From assembly GCA_020636405.1 (NCBI GenBank), contig JACJXW010000004.1, positions 3,708,001 to 3,772,000 on the forward strand: 64,000 nt of DNA, in the 5' to 3' direction. Position numbers and translations under genes: made by a program. Every line of letters starts with the position of its first letter. The stretch's first letter is position 1. This stretch comes from Lewinellaceae bacterium (GTDB taxonomy: Bacteria; Bacteroidota; Bacteroidia; Chitinophagales; Saprospiraceae). Below are positions 52,387 to 61,684 of this stretch, in pieces. The notes under the pieces are model-generated. The model did not search any database and had not been told where the DNA came from. It saw only the letters and a program-made list of their open reading frames with translations.

Positions 52387-53645
52387 TGATGTCAGGAAAG
52401 CATAAAACGATGAAATTAATTAAGCGCACATACTTTCTCACAGCCATCTGGCTGCTGCCCGTAATGTTCATCGGAAGCATTTTTTGTTTTTATATGATCG
52501 AGTACATCGCTTATGAAGAAACGGATGAGTTTCTGACCTATGAGATGGAGCGGTTACTGAACTACCATAAAGAGAATAAGGTTTTGCCGGATTACCATAA
52601 AGTAGCGAACATTATTCCTGGCCTCCGATACGAACACCCCGTTTTTAAGGATACGCTGCTGCTGGAGACCGGAGACGGTGAAATGGTTCCATACAGAGAA
52701 CTATATTTTACAATAAACCATAAGGGAAAGGATTTTACGATTGTACTAAGCCACTTGCTCCTGGGTAAGGATGATGTTGCAGAGGGAACGGCAATGATCA
52801 TTTTCGGGCTGATGTTTCTGGTGGCAACTTTTCTGATCCTTATAGTCAACCATGTTACCCGAAAGATCTGGGCGCCTTTTTATAAAACGCTAAACCGGCT
52901 TGTACAATTTAAAATTGGAAACCCTTTACCCCAATTCCCTGAAACCCCTATCGATGAGTTCAAGGCCTTAAACGCCACTCTCTCGGCCTTGCTGAAAAAA
53001 ATAACAAGTGATTACCAGCATAACAAGGAGTTTAATGAAAACGCGTCGCATGAACTCCAGACACACTTGGCTGTCATCAGATCCAATACGGAAATTCTTC
53101 TCAATAAGTTACCCGAAAAAGCCGGGAATGGAAATGAATTACAAACGATATATTCAGCATCCACCAGGTTATCGCAGTTCCAACGGTCACTTTTACTGTT
53201 GAGCAAAATAAATAACGGTGAATTCAGCAATGACGTTAATGTCGATATGCGGCAATTGGCCACGCAAACCCTGTCAACATTTTCTGAAACTATTGATTTG
53301 CTCGGCATTTCCGTAGAAAAAGACATCCGGGCATGCCATATTTTTATTGACGCCGGGCTGGCAGAGATCCTCCTTAACAATCTGATGAAAAATGCCGTGA
53401 AACACAATGTTCAGGGTGGTTTCATTTCCATTAAACTCACACCTTCCGAGCTTTGGGTCGAAAACAGCGGCCTGCCCATCCAGGGCCAACCCGAGAAGAT
53501 GCTCAACCGATTTGCAAAAGGAGAAAATGGAAATTGCGGAATTGGATTGGCTATTGTCAGCCAGATCTGTGAATTGTACGAATTTGGCCTTTCCTATGAA
53601 GTATTCGATACATCAAACCATAGAATTACCATTCACTGGAGATGA
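52386..53645 (+). CDS. Sensor histidine kinase
   Basis: 419 residues. Two membrane helices (FLTAIWLLPVMFIGSIFCFY; TAMIIFGLMFLVATFLILIV) enclose a ~110-residue periplasmic sensor. The H-box is NENASHELQTHLAVIRSNTE (about 218), with the phospho-His. The normally conserved Pro after Glu-Leu-x-x (HELxxP) is His here. The ATPase has NLMKNAVKHN (N-box) and GNCGIGLAIVSQI (G-box). ATG overlaps the response regulator stop by one base. The stimulus is unknown; the next gene is a BOF-domain protein. Confidence 0.92.
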   Translation: MMSGKHKTMKLIKRTYFLTAIWLLPVMFIGSIFCFYMIEYIAYEETDEFLTYEMERLLNYHKENKVLPDYHKVANIIPGLRYEHPVFKDTLLLETGDGEMVPYRELYFTINHKGKDFTIVLSHLLLGKDDVAEGTAMIIFGLMFLVATFLILIVNHVTRKIWAPFYKTLNRLVQFKIGNPLPQFPETPIDEFKALNATLSALLKKITSDYQHNKEFNENASHELQTHLAVIRSNTEILLNKLPEKAGNGNELQTIYSASTRLSQFQRSLLLLSKINNGEFSNDVNVDMRQLATQTLSTFSETIDLLGISVEKDIRACHIFIDAGLAEILLNNLMKNAVKHNVQGGFISIKLTPSELWVENSGLPIQGQPEKMLNRFAKGENGNCGIGLAIVSQICELYEFGLSYEVFDTSNHRITIHWR

Positions 53646-53719
53646 TTAAACACGCCTTCAAATTTCCTCGAAAATCGCTTCTTAACTTTGTCACATTTTA
53701 TCACATATAATAGAATGAC

Positions 53720-54100
53720 ATGAACCTATTGAGGAAAAATTTTGCAATCGTTTTTTTATTATTATATGCATGCGGTTATGCCTACGGGCAATATACAGAC
53801 CCGGGGTCCATCTCCAAATTAGAAGTGATGCCGGTAAAACAAGTTAAAGAGCAGGCTGCGCAGCTCGATAAAACCGATGCACTCGTCAAAATGCAGGGGT
53901 ACATCACTGAACAAATAAACGAAGATACCTACTGGTTTGAAGATTCAAGCGGTAGGGTCTGGGTGGAATTGGATGAGGATGACCTCCCGGAAAAACCCTT
54001 CAATGACAAAACCCTGTTGACAATTGTCGGAGAGGTAGATTACGATATGTTGGAAGAGGTGGAAGTGGAAGTGGAACAAATATTGTCCAGGAATCCGTAA
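53720..54100 (+). CDS. YgiW/YdeI-like BOF-domain periplasmic protein
   Basis: 126 residues with a signal peptide (FAIVFLLLYACGYAYGQY). The OB-fold matches the BOF family: VKMQGYITEQINEDTYWFED, SSGRVWVELDEDDLP, LTIVGEVDYD. Family members act in stress tolerance, and are often controlled by a neighbouring two-component system, as the position here after a kinase suggests. The exact ligand is unknown. Confidence 0.8.
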   Translation: MNLLRKNFAIVFLLLYACGYAYGQYTDPGSISKLEVMPVKQVKEQAAQLDKTDALVKMQGYITEQINEDTYWFEDSSGRVWVELDEDDLPEKPFNDKTLLTIVGEVDYDMLEEVEVEVEQILSRNP

Positions 54101-54121
54101 TCTATAGATACCTGGACCGGG

Positions 54122-54655
54122 CTAATATAATAAACCGTTCAAAGGAACATCGTGTGGTTCAGCCGGAAGTTTTTCCAAAACCTGAAATGGGTAGCATACC
54201 CCCAGCTTGTAAGTATCCGGATGGCCCTTTAAAAAAATATCATAATAACCCGCTCCATATCCAATGCGGTTGAACTGGAGGTCAAAAGCCAAACCAGGGA
54301 CAATGGCCAGGCCATAGCCGCCGAAATATTCTACACCGCCAGCCGGATACCTGGTCCCAAAAATACCGCTCTCCAATTCCTCCAGCGACTGTAGAACAAG
54401 GTTGAGCATTCGTTTTCCCGGCAATGACTTAGGGGTAACAACCATAATTCCCATCTTCAGCATTTGCTCAATTACCTGGTAAATATCCACCTCACTACCC
54501 ATAGGAAGATAGGTATGTACCGTTTTTACCTTTTTCTCCTCAATTACCTTCCACAATTGCCGGCAAATCGCCTTATCTCTTAGCGCTTTTTCTCTTCTGT
54601 CCATCTCGTTGCGTACGGCCAGCATCTTTTGCCTTATTACTTTCTTTTCTTCCAT
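54122..54655 (-). CDS. 5-formyltetrahydrofolate cyclo-ligase
   Basis: 177 residues from ATG 54655 (MEEKKVIRQKML); ATG 54676 would add seven. Motifs: VHTYLPMGSEVDIYQVIEQM, TPKSLPGKRML, YGLAIVPGLAFDLQFNRIGY and the signature GYGAGYYDIFL. It converts 5-formyl-THF to 5,10-methenyl-THF with ATP. It starts 31 bases after the sigma factor gene on the same strand, so it may share its transcript. Confidence 0.92.
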   Translation of the reverse strand: MEEKKVIRQKMLAVRNEMDRREKALRDKAICRQLWKVIEEKKVKTVHTYLPMGSEVDIYQVIEQMLKMGIMVVTPKSLPGKRMLNLVLQSLEELESGIFGTRYPAGGVEYFGGYGLAIVPGLAFDLQFNRIGYGAGYYDIFLKGHPDTYKLGVCYPFQVLEKLPAEPHDVPLNGLLY

Positions 54656-54686
54656 TTTTTCAGGAGGCGAGGACATTATTCAGTTT

Positions 54687-55352
54687 CTAAATACGATCCA
54701 TCACATAATCCACCACCCGGTCACACCGGCTGTTTCCAAACTCGAAAACAGAAGCGTCGGACGACAGTTTATACAATTCCTCTTTTATCAGATTCCTGGC
54801 CCTGTGGAGCCGTACCTTGACGTTACTGTCACTGAGGCCCAGGCAGGCTGCAATTTCAGGATTGGCCATACCCTCGACTTCATGCAACATGAAAACGATC
54901 TTGTATTTTTCGGGCAGGCGGTCAATTGCCTTTTCCACCATCAGCCCCATCTCGTGTTTTATGGCTCTTTTTTCCGGGTTCATTTGCTCTGAATCAGATA
55001 ATTCAATAATCTTGGCTGAGGGTTCCCCTGGCCGGTTTGCGCCCGGAATCCTCTCTTTCTTCCTGATGTGCTGCAAAGCTTCGTTAATTCCGATCCGGAC
55101 CAGCCAGGTGGAAAAGGAAGCGTCTTCTTTAAAGTGTTCGAGTTTCTGGTAAGCCTTGATGTAAGTGTCTTGCATGAGGTCCTCCACATCATCTTCCAAA
55201 CGAACATAACTTCGGATTGCCCGGTACAAAGTCTGGTTATATCTGCGGAGCAGGATCTCAAATAATTCTTTATCGCCATCAAGCACCCGCCTGATAATGA
55301 GGCTATCAGGTGTACCGGCCGTTGCGCGCTTGCATAAACTTAACATTTTCAT
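54687..55352 (-). CDS. ECF-type RNA polymerase sigma factor
   Basis: 221 residues. Region 2: LFEILLRRYNQTLYRAIRSY, DVEDLMQDTYIKAYQKLEHF, ASFSTWLVRIGINEALQHIR. Region 4: RLPEKYKIVFMLHEVEGMAN, PEIAACLGLSDSNVKVRLHR. It has the short C-terminal tail of many Bacteroidota ECF factors. An anti-sigma gene is not adjacent. A candidate recognition motif, GTAACCG-N14-CATCT, is found three times in this part of the window, one copy directly upstream (55406-55431), facing away from the gene. Confidence 0.93.
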   Translation of the reverse strand: MKMLSLCKRATAGTPDSLIIRRVLDGDKELFEILLRRYNQTLYRAIRSYVRLEDDVEDLMQDTYIKAYQKLEHFKEDASFSTWLVRIGINEALQHIRKKERIPGANRPGEPSAKIIELSDSEQMNPEKRAIKHEMGLMVEKAIDRLPEKYKIVFMLHEVEGMANPEIAACLGLSDSNVKVRLHRARNLIKEELYKLSSDASVFEFGNSRCDRVVDYVMDRI

Positions 55353-55357
55353 CAGAC

Positions 55358-55442
55358 GAGGATTTTCTCATTAGATGCCAGAAGCAGGATAAAGTTACAA
55401 ATTTTGTAACCGAAACACGCTTATATCATCTGAGAGACAAAC
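55358..55442. repeat. Duplicated ~85-bp promoter-like block, copy 1
   Basis: About 85% identical over ~84 bases to 59826-59910. Shared core: GATTTTCTCATTAGAT, then ACAAATTTTGTAACCGAAA and TATCATCT. Followed by two direct copies of GAGACAAACCGCT at 55434 and 55457. Confidence 0.85.
55406..55431 (+). promoter_or_regulatory. Candidate ECF promoter, site 1
   Basis: GTAACCG (55406-55412), 14 bases, CATCT (55427-55431). Reads toward the hexosaminidase gene; 162 bases to ATG 55593. Confidence 0.55.
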
Positions 55443-55592
55443 CGCTACCCTAATTGAGACAAACCGCTCCCTTGAGAAAAAAATGGTGTTTTTCGATATA
55501 AAACATTCCTTTTTTGCTCCAAAGAATTTTTATCCTTGGGGCAACTTTTCTTGACAACTCCAAACGACAGGTTCGTTTATAAACTTCCACCA

Positions 55593-57914
55593 ATGCAACA
55601 AAACAATTGCCATCTTTTTTCTATCCTTTTTTTTCTCTTGTTAATGACTGCGGCTTGTTCCCCGACAAAGGAAAAAGCGAACAATGACAAGATGAAAATT
55701 GCCATTATTCCACGACCTGAAAAATTGGTCGCCAAATCAGGTAGCTTTGAGGTAAACGAAACAACAATACTCATAGCAGAAAACGAAAGCCCTGAAGTCC
55801 AATATGTGCTGAATTATTTAAATGGCCATTTTGAAAAAGCGGCAGGTTTTCGTTTGGCTTTAGGTTCATCCGGCCAAAACGCCATAGTTTTTTCTTTGAA
55901 TGAAAATATTCAACACCAAGAAGGCTATCAGTTGAATGCGGATACCAAACAAATCAACATCTCGGCATCGCAGCCCGAAGGCCTTTTTTATGGCGTGCAA
56001 ACGCTTTTGCAATTACTTCCCCCTGAAATCTACGCCAGTACAGTGCAGCAAAATATTGAGTTGGTAGTTCCTGCAGTAGAAATTGAAGACGCACCGAGGT
56101 TCTCCTATCGGGGTTTACACCTCGATGTAGGCCGTCATTTTTTTAATGTAGAAGAAGTCAAAAAATATATTGATGCCCTTGCATACCACAAAATGAACAC
56201 TTTCCATTGGCATTTAACAGAAGACCAGGGCTGGCGGATTGAAATAAAACAATATCCAAAACTCACCGAAGTAGGAGCATATCGAAACGGCACCTTAATT
56301 GGGCATTACAGCGACCAGCCACATCAATTTGACGGCAAGCGGTATGGCGGTTTTTATACCCAGGAAGAAGTAAAAGAGGTGGTGCAATATGCCAAAGAGC
56401 GATTTATAACAGTCATTCCCGAAATTGAACTTCCCGGTCACGCACAAGCAGCTTTGGCTGCCTACCCCGAACTCGCTTGTACGGAAGGCCCCTTTGAAGT
56501 GTGGCAATTATGGGGTGTTTCAGAAAACGTGTATTGCCCAAAAGAAGAAACTTTTCAGTTTTTAGAAAATGTACTGACAGAGGTAATCGGCCTGTTTCCC
56601 TCCCACTACATTCACATCGGTGGGGATGAATGCCCTAAGAAACGCTGGGAAGAAAGCCAGTTTTGTCAAGAACTAATGAAAAGAGAAGGGTTGAAAGACG
56701 AGCATGAATTGCAGAGCTGGTTTATTTCCCGTATCGAAAAGTTTGTCAATTCAAAAGGCAGAAGCATCATTGGCTGGGACGAAATTTTGGAAGGCGGCCT
56801 GGCTCCTAATGCCACGGTAATGTCATGGAGAGGCGAGCAAGGCGGCATTGAGGCTGCCAAACAAAAGCACGATGTCATTATGACTCCCACTACTTACTGC
56901 TATTTTGACTACTACCAATCTGACCACCCCGGCGAGCCGCTTGCCATTGGCGGCTTTTTGCCCCTGAAAAAGGTGTATGCCTACAACCCAATACCCGAAG
57001 AACTGGCTACAGAGGAATCCAAATACATCTTGGGCGTACAGGGCAACCTTTGGTCGGAGTACATCAAGACTTATGACAAAGTGGAGTATATGGTTTACCC
57101 CCGTGCGACAGCATTGGCAGAAGTAGCCTGGTCACAATCAGAGCATAAAAATTTTGAGGATTTTACCAAAAGGCTGGGGCATCATTTCAAGCGTTTTGGC
57201 TATGCGGGCATCAATGCAGCCAATCATTTGTATGAACTGGACTTACACGCCCATGCAACGGGAACGGGTATCGAAATCGAATTAAAAGCACTTGCCGACG
57301 ACGCAGCAATTTATTACACCACCGATGGGACAGCTCCCACGCAGCAGTCCAATTTGTATGATAAACCGTTTCCCCTTTCAGATAATGCCACTATCAAAGC
57401 CCAGGCCTTTTTGAATGGCAAAAAGGCAGGCAGGAGTACCGAACAAACGGTGCATTTACACAAAGCCGCCGGCAAATCCATTACCTTGAAATCTCAGCCT
57501 GCGCCAATTTATTCCGCTTCGGGCAATACCGCTCTTATCAACGGCATCAATGCGAGCGGAACGAATTTTAATGACGGCGAGTGGCTCGGATTTGTGGGAG
57601 ATAATTTTGAAGCAGTTGTTAATTTAGGGGAAGTTAAAAGTATTGAAAAAATAAAACTCCGGTTTTTCAACGACAATGGTTCGTGGATTTACCTGCCCGT
57701 TGAAGTGATGGTTTACACATCTAAAAATGGAAACGACTTTAAGCAGCAGGGAGCCAAAAAAGTTATTTCGGGCGAGCATGGTCCTGTTTCCATCCAATTC
57801 GCAATCAATGAAACACAGGCCCAATATGTAAAAATACTGGCAAAAAATTTTGGCGGGCATCCGAAGACAGGCGCCCCGGTTTGGTTGTTTGTGGATGAGA
57901 TAGTGGTGGAATAA
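55593..57914 (+). CDS. GH20 beta-N-acetylhexosaminidase lipoprotein
   Basis: 773 residues from ATG 55593; a TTG at 55536 is rejected because the lipoprotein signal begins at MQQNNCHLFSILFFLLLMTA with Cys after AA. Residues ~30-160 are the GH20b domain. The catalytic barrel starts RFSYRGLHLDVGRHFF and has FHWHLTEDQGWRIEIK and the acid/base pair D-E in HIGGDECPKKRWEES (about 345). The C-terminus has a chitobiase-like Ig part and an F5/8-type sugar-binding domain. It removes terminal GlcNAc/GalNAc at the cell surface. Base composition is more AT-rich than neighbouring genes, which may mean transfer. Confidence 0.93.
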   Translation: MQQNNCHLFSILFFLLLMTAACSPTKEKANNDKMKIAIIPRPEKLVAKSGSFEVNETTILIAENESPEVQYVLNYLNGHFEKAAGFRLALGSSGQNAIVFSLNENIQHQEGYQLNADTKQINISASQPEGLFYGVQTLLQLLPPEIYASTVQQNIELVVPAVEIEDAPRFSYRGLHLDVGRHFFNVEEVKKYIDALAYHKMNTFHWHLTEDQGWRIEIKQYPKLTEVGAYRNGTLIGHYSDQPHQFDGKRYGGFYTQEEVKEVVQYAKERFITVIPEIELPGHAQAALAAYPELACTEGPFEVWQLWGVSENVYCPKEETFQFLENVLTEVIGLFPSHYIHIGGDECPKKRWEESQFCQELMKREGLKDEHELQSWFISRIEKFVNSKGRSIIGWDEILEGGLAPNATVMSWRGEQGGIEAAKQKHDVIMTPTTYCYFDYYQSDHPGEPLAIGGFLPLKKVYAYNPIPEELATEESKYILGVQGNLWSEYIKTYDKVEYMVYPRATALAEVAWSQSEHKNFEDFTKRLGHHFKRFGYAGINAANHLYELDLHAHATGTGIEIELKALADDAAIYYTTDGTAPTQQSNLYDKPFPLSDNATIKAQAFLNGKKAGRSTEQTVHLHKAAGKSITLKSQPAPIYSASGNTALINGINASGTNFNDGEWLGFVGDNFEAVVNLGEVKSIEKIKLRFFNDNGSWIYLPVEVMVYTSKNGNDFKQQGAKKVISGEHGPVSIQFAINETQAQYVKILAKNFGGHPKTGAPVWLFVDEIVVE

Positions 57915-57930
57915 ACAAAATCCAATAAAA

Positions 57931-58599
57931 ATGAAATGGACCTATAGCATTAAAGGTAAAATCAAGGCTGCGCTTCTTCTTGCCATTATCCTGGGAATAA
58001 CCATACTAACCAACATGCTGGAAAGAAGGCGCTTCCAGGAACTGGAGCGTTCCTTTTCTTCCATTTATGAAGACCGGCTGATGGCAGAAAGCTACCTCTT
58101 TCACCTTTATGAGAACCTCAAAGAGAAGCAGGACTTGCTTCAGTTCGTAGCGGAGAAGGGGATAAACCAAAATATAAGGACCCAATTAAAGGAATACCGA
58201 AAAGGCAGGGAGAAGCTGATCGAAAAATACGCGCAGACCTACCTCACCGAAGAAGAGGAAATTCAGTTCAACAACCTGGACAGCCTCTTCGCCTGGATGG
58301 CCCGCCTTGAAGAAGATATTATCCGCCAATCAGATGCGGCAGATATTCCGGCAAACCTTTTCCAAAAACATGAAAGCGTTACTACTGAGGCTTTTTCGAC
58401 ACTCTCCGCCTTATCCGATATCCAAACGATCGAAGGAAAAGCACTGAGGGAAAAGTCGAAAAGGATAATAATGGGAAGCGTGTCAATGTCACATTTCGAA
58501 ATGACCATTTTAATTATCATTGGCATTATCATTCAGGGGCTCATTTTTTCATCCAGAACCCTGTTAACTGGTGATCATCAAAGCCCAAGTATGAATTAG
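57931..58599 (+). CDS. Four-helix-bundle chemoreceptor-like sensor
   Basis: 222 residues: N-terminal membrane helix (AALLLAIILGITILTNML), a ~150-residue helical periplasmic domain like the 4HB_MCP module (LERSFSSIYEDRLMAESYLF), and a second membrane helix near the end (ILIIIGIIIQGLIFSSRTLL). No HAMP or signalling domain follows. A sensor stub; partner unknown. 16 bases after the hexosaminidase, so probably co-transcribed. Confidence 0.75.
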   Translation: MKWTYSIKGKIKAALLLAIILGITILTNMLERRRFQELERSFSSIYEDRLMAESYLFHLYENLKEKQDLLQFVAEKGINQNIRTQLKEYRKGREKLIEKYAQTYLTEEEEIQFNNLDSLFAWMARLEEDIIRQSDAADIPANLFQKHESVTTEAFSTLSALSDIQTIEGKALREKSKRIIMGSVSMSHFEMTILIIIGIIIQGLIFSSRTLLTGDHQSPSMN

Positions 58600-58736
58600 T
58601 GCCTCTATTGATCGCAGGCCGCTAAATCTCAAATTTATGCAAAATTGGTTTGTAGGTTTACCCCAGAGATTTTTGGTTAAAGAAATTATTGGATGCAAAT
58701 GAAGAAATAGGACAGAGGCACCAAAAATGGACATGT

Positions 58737-59597
58737 ATGGCGAAGCAACCCACCTGGCACGTAAAGTTTTACGGTACGAGAGGTTCGACTCCCGTTTGTG
58801 AACGAGGGTTTCAGAAATTCGGTGGAAATACGACTTGTATTTACCTGGATTATATGCTGAACGACCGGAATAAATCCATTGCCATAATTGATGCCGGCAC
58901 CGGTATTAGAAAATTGGGAAAAGAAATCGGGAATGGCAGGATTCCTGGTGTTGAAAACATTTTTTTGCTGTTTACGCACTTTCATTGGGACCACATTCAG
59001 GGGCTCCCGTTCTTTGACCCTGCCTATAAAGATGGCCAGAAAATAAAGGTGTTTTCACCCCACCACCAAATGAAGAAGAAAGAACTCAAAAGTATCTTTG
59101 AAGTCCAGATGCAAAGGGAGTACTTTCCTGTACAACTGGAAGATATGGGGGCAAACTTCGATTTCATTACCCAAAGAAAGCGCGTATCCGAAATTGTTGG
59201 TGAAAGAAGCATTGATTTTTCCTATCGGCTTAATAATCACCCCGGTGGGGCTTATAGCTTTAAGTTCATGGCCAATGGGAAACAGGTGGTTATTTGCACC
59301 GATTTAGAACACGGCGAGTCCATTGACGAGGAAGTGGTTGAATTTTGCGAGGAAGCCGACCTGCTTATTCACGATGCCCAATATACGGACGAAGAACTGG
59401 TAATGCATCGAGGCTGGGGGCATAGTAGCTATTCTCAAGTGATCGAAGTGGCTAAATTAGCTAATGTCAAACAACTTGCTTTTACGCACCACGACCCTGA
59501 CCATGATGATGACTTCCTGACTAAAATGGAAATAGAGTGCCAAGAAAAGTTTCCGAACTGCTTCATGGCAAGAGATGGAATGGAGAAATTTGTATAA
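58737..59597 (+). CDS. MBL-fold metallo-hydrolase
   Basis: 286 residues from ATG 58737; a longer frame from TTG 58689 is less likely. Metallo-beta-lactamase motifs: GNTTCIYLD ... AIIDAGTGIRKLG, FTHFHWDHIQGLPFF (HxHxDH), VICTDLEHGES, LIHDAQYTDEE, GHSSYSQVIEVAKLANVK, FTHHDPDHDDD. The family includes ribonuclease Z-like and cyclic-nucleotide phosphodiesterases; the substrate is not deducible. Cytoplasmic. Confidence 0.88.
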   Translation: MAKQPTWHVKFYGTRGSTPVCERGFQKFGGNTTCIYLDYMLNDRNKSIAIIDAGTGIRKLGKEIGNGRIPGVENIFLLFTHFHWDHIQGLPFFDPAYKDGQKIKVFSPHHQMKKKELKSIFEVQMQREYFPVQLEDMGANFDFITQRKRVSEIVGERSIDFSYRLNNHPGGAYSFKFMANGKQVVICTDLEHGESIDEEVVEFCEEADLLIHDAQYTDEELVMHRGWGHSSYSQVIEVAKLANVKQLAFTHHDPDHDDDFLTKMEIECQEKFPNCFMARDGMEKFV

Positions 59598-59825
59598 TAG
59601 TTTTAGCTTCCGGAAAAACCCTCATTTGCTAAACTCCGGTTTCCCTTCCCTGTTTCACCAAAACCTTCCTGCCAGCGAGCCTGACGAGCTCGCTTGTTGT
59701 ACCGCAGGCCGACAGGCAGGAATTGACTCTTTTCGCTTTCAACCCCGCCCTCTAAACGAGCACTCAAACCAGTCATTTCCCATAGATACCCGAAGTACTG
59801 GCCACAGGATTTGTCAAAGAAGGAT
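59598..59825. other. Intergenic with degenerate LPVGR palindrome
   Basis: Contains a GC-rich stretch at 59672-59720 with GCCTGACGAGCTCGCTTGTTG and GCCGACAGGCAGG. No gene supported before the second promoter block. Confidence 0.4.
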
Positions 59826-59910
59826 AAAGATTTTCTCATTAGATACCAGCAGCAAAATAAAGCCACAAATTTTGTAACCGAAATACGCTTTTATCATCTA
59901 AGAGGCAAAT
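59826..59910. repeat. Duplicated ~85-bp promoter-like block, copy 2
   Basis: Second copy of the 55358-55442 block, same strand orientation. The candidate promoter GTAACCG (59874-59880), 14 bases, CATCT (59895-59899) ends 27 bases before ATG 59927. Confidence 0.85.
59874..59899 (+). promoter_or_regulatory. Candidate ECF promoter, site 2
   Basis: GTAACCG-N14-CATCT ending 27 bases before the 59927 start; positioned to drive the three-gene operon 59927-61669. Confidence 0.6.
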
Positions 59911-59926
59911 CAAAACAATAACAATC

Positions 59927-60316
59927 ATGACAGCTGTCGCAAATCTTTCCGAACTCAATAAGCTGCAAAACATTCTCAAATACACTTACGGCTTAGTCCC
60001 CATTGCCGCGGGCGCCGATAAATTTCTGAACCTGCTCACGGAGTGGGAGGCCTACCTGTCTCCAACCCTTGCAGATATCCTTCCTTTCAGCGCATCCGCA
60101 TTCATGATGACCGTGGGTGTCATTGAAATCGCTGCCGGGGTCATTGTCCTGGCCAGGGCAGAGATCGGCGCCTATATCGTATCGGCCTGGCTCCTGGTAA
60201 TTGCCCTCAGCCTTGTTTTTTCAGGCCATCATTTTGACGTTGCAGTCCGGGATATCGTCATGGCGATAGGCGCTTTTGTTTTAGCCCGGCTGACACACGC
60301 CATTCAAACAAAATAA
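59927..60316 (+). CDS. Small integral membrane protein (DoxX-like)
   Basis: 129 residues with four hydrophobic helices (LKYTYGLVPIAAGADKFLNL, ASAFMMTVGVIEIAAGVIVL, AYIVSAWLLVIALSLVF, VMAIGAFVLARL). The AGADKF after helix 1 is as in DoxX-like proteins. Inner membrane. First gene of an operon with a flavin reductase (9-base gap) and FolE. The role is unknown; a redox or respiratory function is suggested by neighbours. Confidence 0.75.
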   Translation: MTAVANLSELNKLQNILKYTYGLVPIAAGADKFLNLLTEWEAYLSPTLADILPFSASAFMMTVGVIEIAAGVIVLARAEIGAYIVSAWLLVIALSLVFSGHHFDVAVRDIVMAIGAFVLARLTHAIQTK

Positions 60317-60325
60317 ATATTTGCA

Positions 60326-61000
60326 ATGAGCGAACTGATGCACACCGTCAGAATACTGGGAAAAGAACAGCTCACGCACGATGTGGCCAGGTTGGACCTG
60401 GAACGGCCGGAAGGTTACCTGTTTACCGCAGGCCAGGCTATAGAGCTTACTATCAATCAACCCGGCTTCCTTACTGATGCTGCGCCCTTCACGCTGACGG
60501 GCTTAAGCACTCTGGAATCTTTGGAGATCATTTTTAAATCCTATCCTTCTCATAATGGAATGACGCTGGCCATGTCCGGCCTGAAATGTGGCGATACCCT
60601 GCGAATCGGTAAAGCCTGGGATTCCTTCGAATATAAATCGCCGGGGGTATTCATTGCAGGAGGCGCCGGCGTCACTCCTTTTATTGCTATCCTGAGGCAA
60701 CTGGCGGCAACCCGCCGGCTGAACGGCAACAAACTGATATTTGCCAATAAAACGGCTGAAGATATCTTTCTGACAGATGAATTAGCGATGCTTTTAGGCA
60801 GTAATTTCCTCAATATTCTTAGCAGGGAAAAGCACCCCTCCTACGCGTTTGGCCGGATAGATGCCGATTTTTTGAAGGCCCACATCAGCAGCCCTGACCA
60901 GGCTTTTTACCTCTGTGGGCCTGGCAGCTTCTCTCCGGATATCAAAAACCTTCTTCTTACTCTGGGAGCACAAGAAGGCTTAATTATTTCTGAGTATTAA
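60326..61000 (+). CDS. FNR-type flavin oxidoreductase
   Basis: 224 residues. The FAD-binding domain has FTAGQAIELTI and DAAPFTLTGL, the NAD(P)-binding domain has GVFIAGGAGVTPFIAILRQL and FYLCGPGSFSPDIK. No 2Fe-2S domain. It transfers electrons between NAD(P)H and FAD, then to an unknown partner, perhaps the membrane protein upstream. Second gene of the operon; folE follows after 15 bases. Confidence 0.88.
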   Translation: MSELMHTVRILGKEQLTHDVARLDLERPEGYLFTAGQAIELTINQPGFLTDAAPFTLTGLSTLESLEIIFKSYPSHNGMTLAMSGLKCGDTLRIGKAWDSFEYKSPGVFIAGGAGVTPFIAILRQLAATRRLNGNKLIFANKTAEDIFLTDELAMLLGSNFLNILSREKHPSYAFGRIDADFLKAHISSPDQAFYLCGPGSFSPDIKNLLLTLGAQEGLIISEY

Positions 61001-61015
61001 AAAAGAAGAACAAGA

Positions 61016-61669
61016 ATGGGCGTAAATGGAAAGCATGGACATCCTGCGAAGGATATTGGCATGGAGATTTCTGAATCGGAGGTAATCAAGGAATTTTCAG
61101 ACGAAGAGAAAATCCGCCTGATCCAATCGCACTTTACTCGTATCATGGAGATCCTAGGGCTCGATGTGAATGACAGCAGCCTAAAAGATACCCCCAAAAG
61201 AGTGGCCAAGATGTATGTAAGCGAAATATTCAGCGGTTTAAACGCTCGTAATTTCCCTGAGATCACGCTTTTTGAGAACACTTATGGTTATGATGAAATG
61301 CTCATTGTGAAGGACATCAGCTTATACTCCATTTGCGAACACCATTTTGCTCCGATAATCGGCAAGGTTCATGTCGGGTATTTTCCCAGAGAAAAAGTTA
61401 TAGGGCTTTCAAAGGTCAACCGGCTGGCCCGTTTTTTTGCCCGCAAGCCACAGGTGCAGGAAAAGCTGACCATGGAGATTGCACAATCCCTTGAAGAAGT
61501 ACTGCAAACCAGAGATGTCGCTGTTTACATAGAGGCCAACCATTTGTGCGTGGCTTCCAGAGGCGTAAAGGATACCGACAGCTATACAAAGACGAGCTAC
61601 TACGGAGGCAGGTTTAAACAAAGAGCATTAAAATCGGAGTTTCTGGAACAGATCAAAAATACCGGATAA
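61016..61669 (+). CDS. folE: GTP cyclohydrolase I
   Basis: 217 residues. Signature motifs: SICEHHFAPIIGKVHVGY (Zn Cys and His), GLSKVNRLARFFARKPQ, LCVASRGVKDTDSYTKTSYY. It converts GTP to 7,8-dihydroneopterin triphosphate, first step of folate or tetrahydrobiopterin synthesis. ATG 61016 is close to the previous stop, with ATG 61061 (MEISESE) as alternative. Third gene of the operon under candidate ECF promoter site 2. Confidence 0.95.
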   Translation: MGVNGKHGHPAKDIGMEISESEVIKEFSDEEKIRLIQSHFTRIMEILGLDVNDSSLKDTPKRVAKMYVSEIFSGLNARNFPEITLFENTYGYDEMLIVKDISLYSICEHHFAPIIGKVHVGYFPREKVIGLSKVNRLARFFARKPQVQEKLTMEIAQSLEEVLQTRDVAVYIEANHLCVASRGVKDTDSYTKTSYYGGRFKQRALKSEFLEQIKNTG

Positions 61670-61684
61670 AAATATCCTTTTTTT

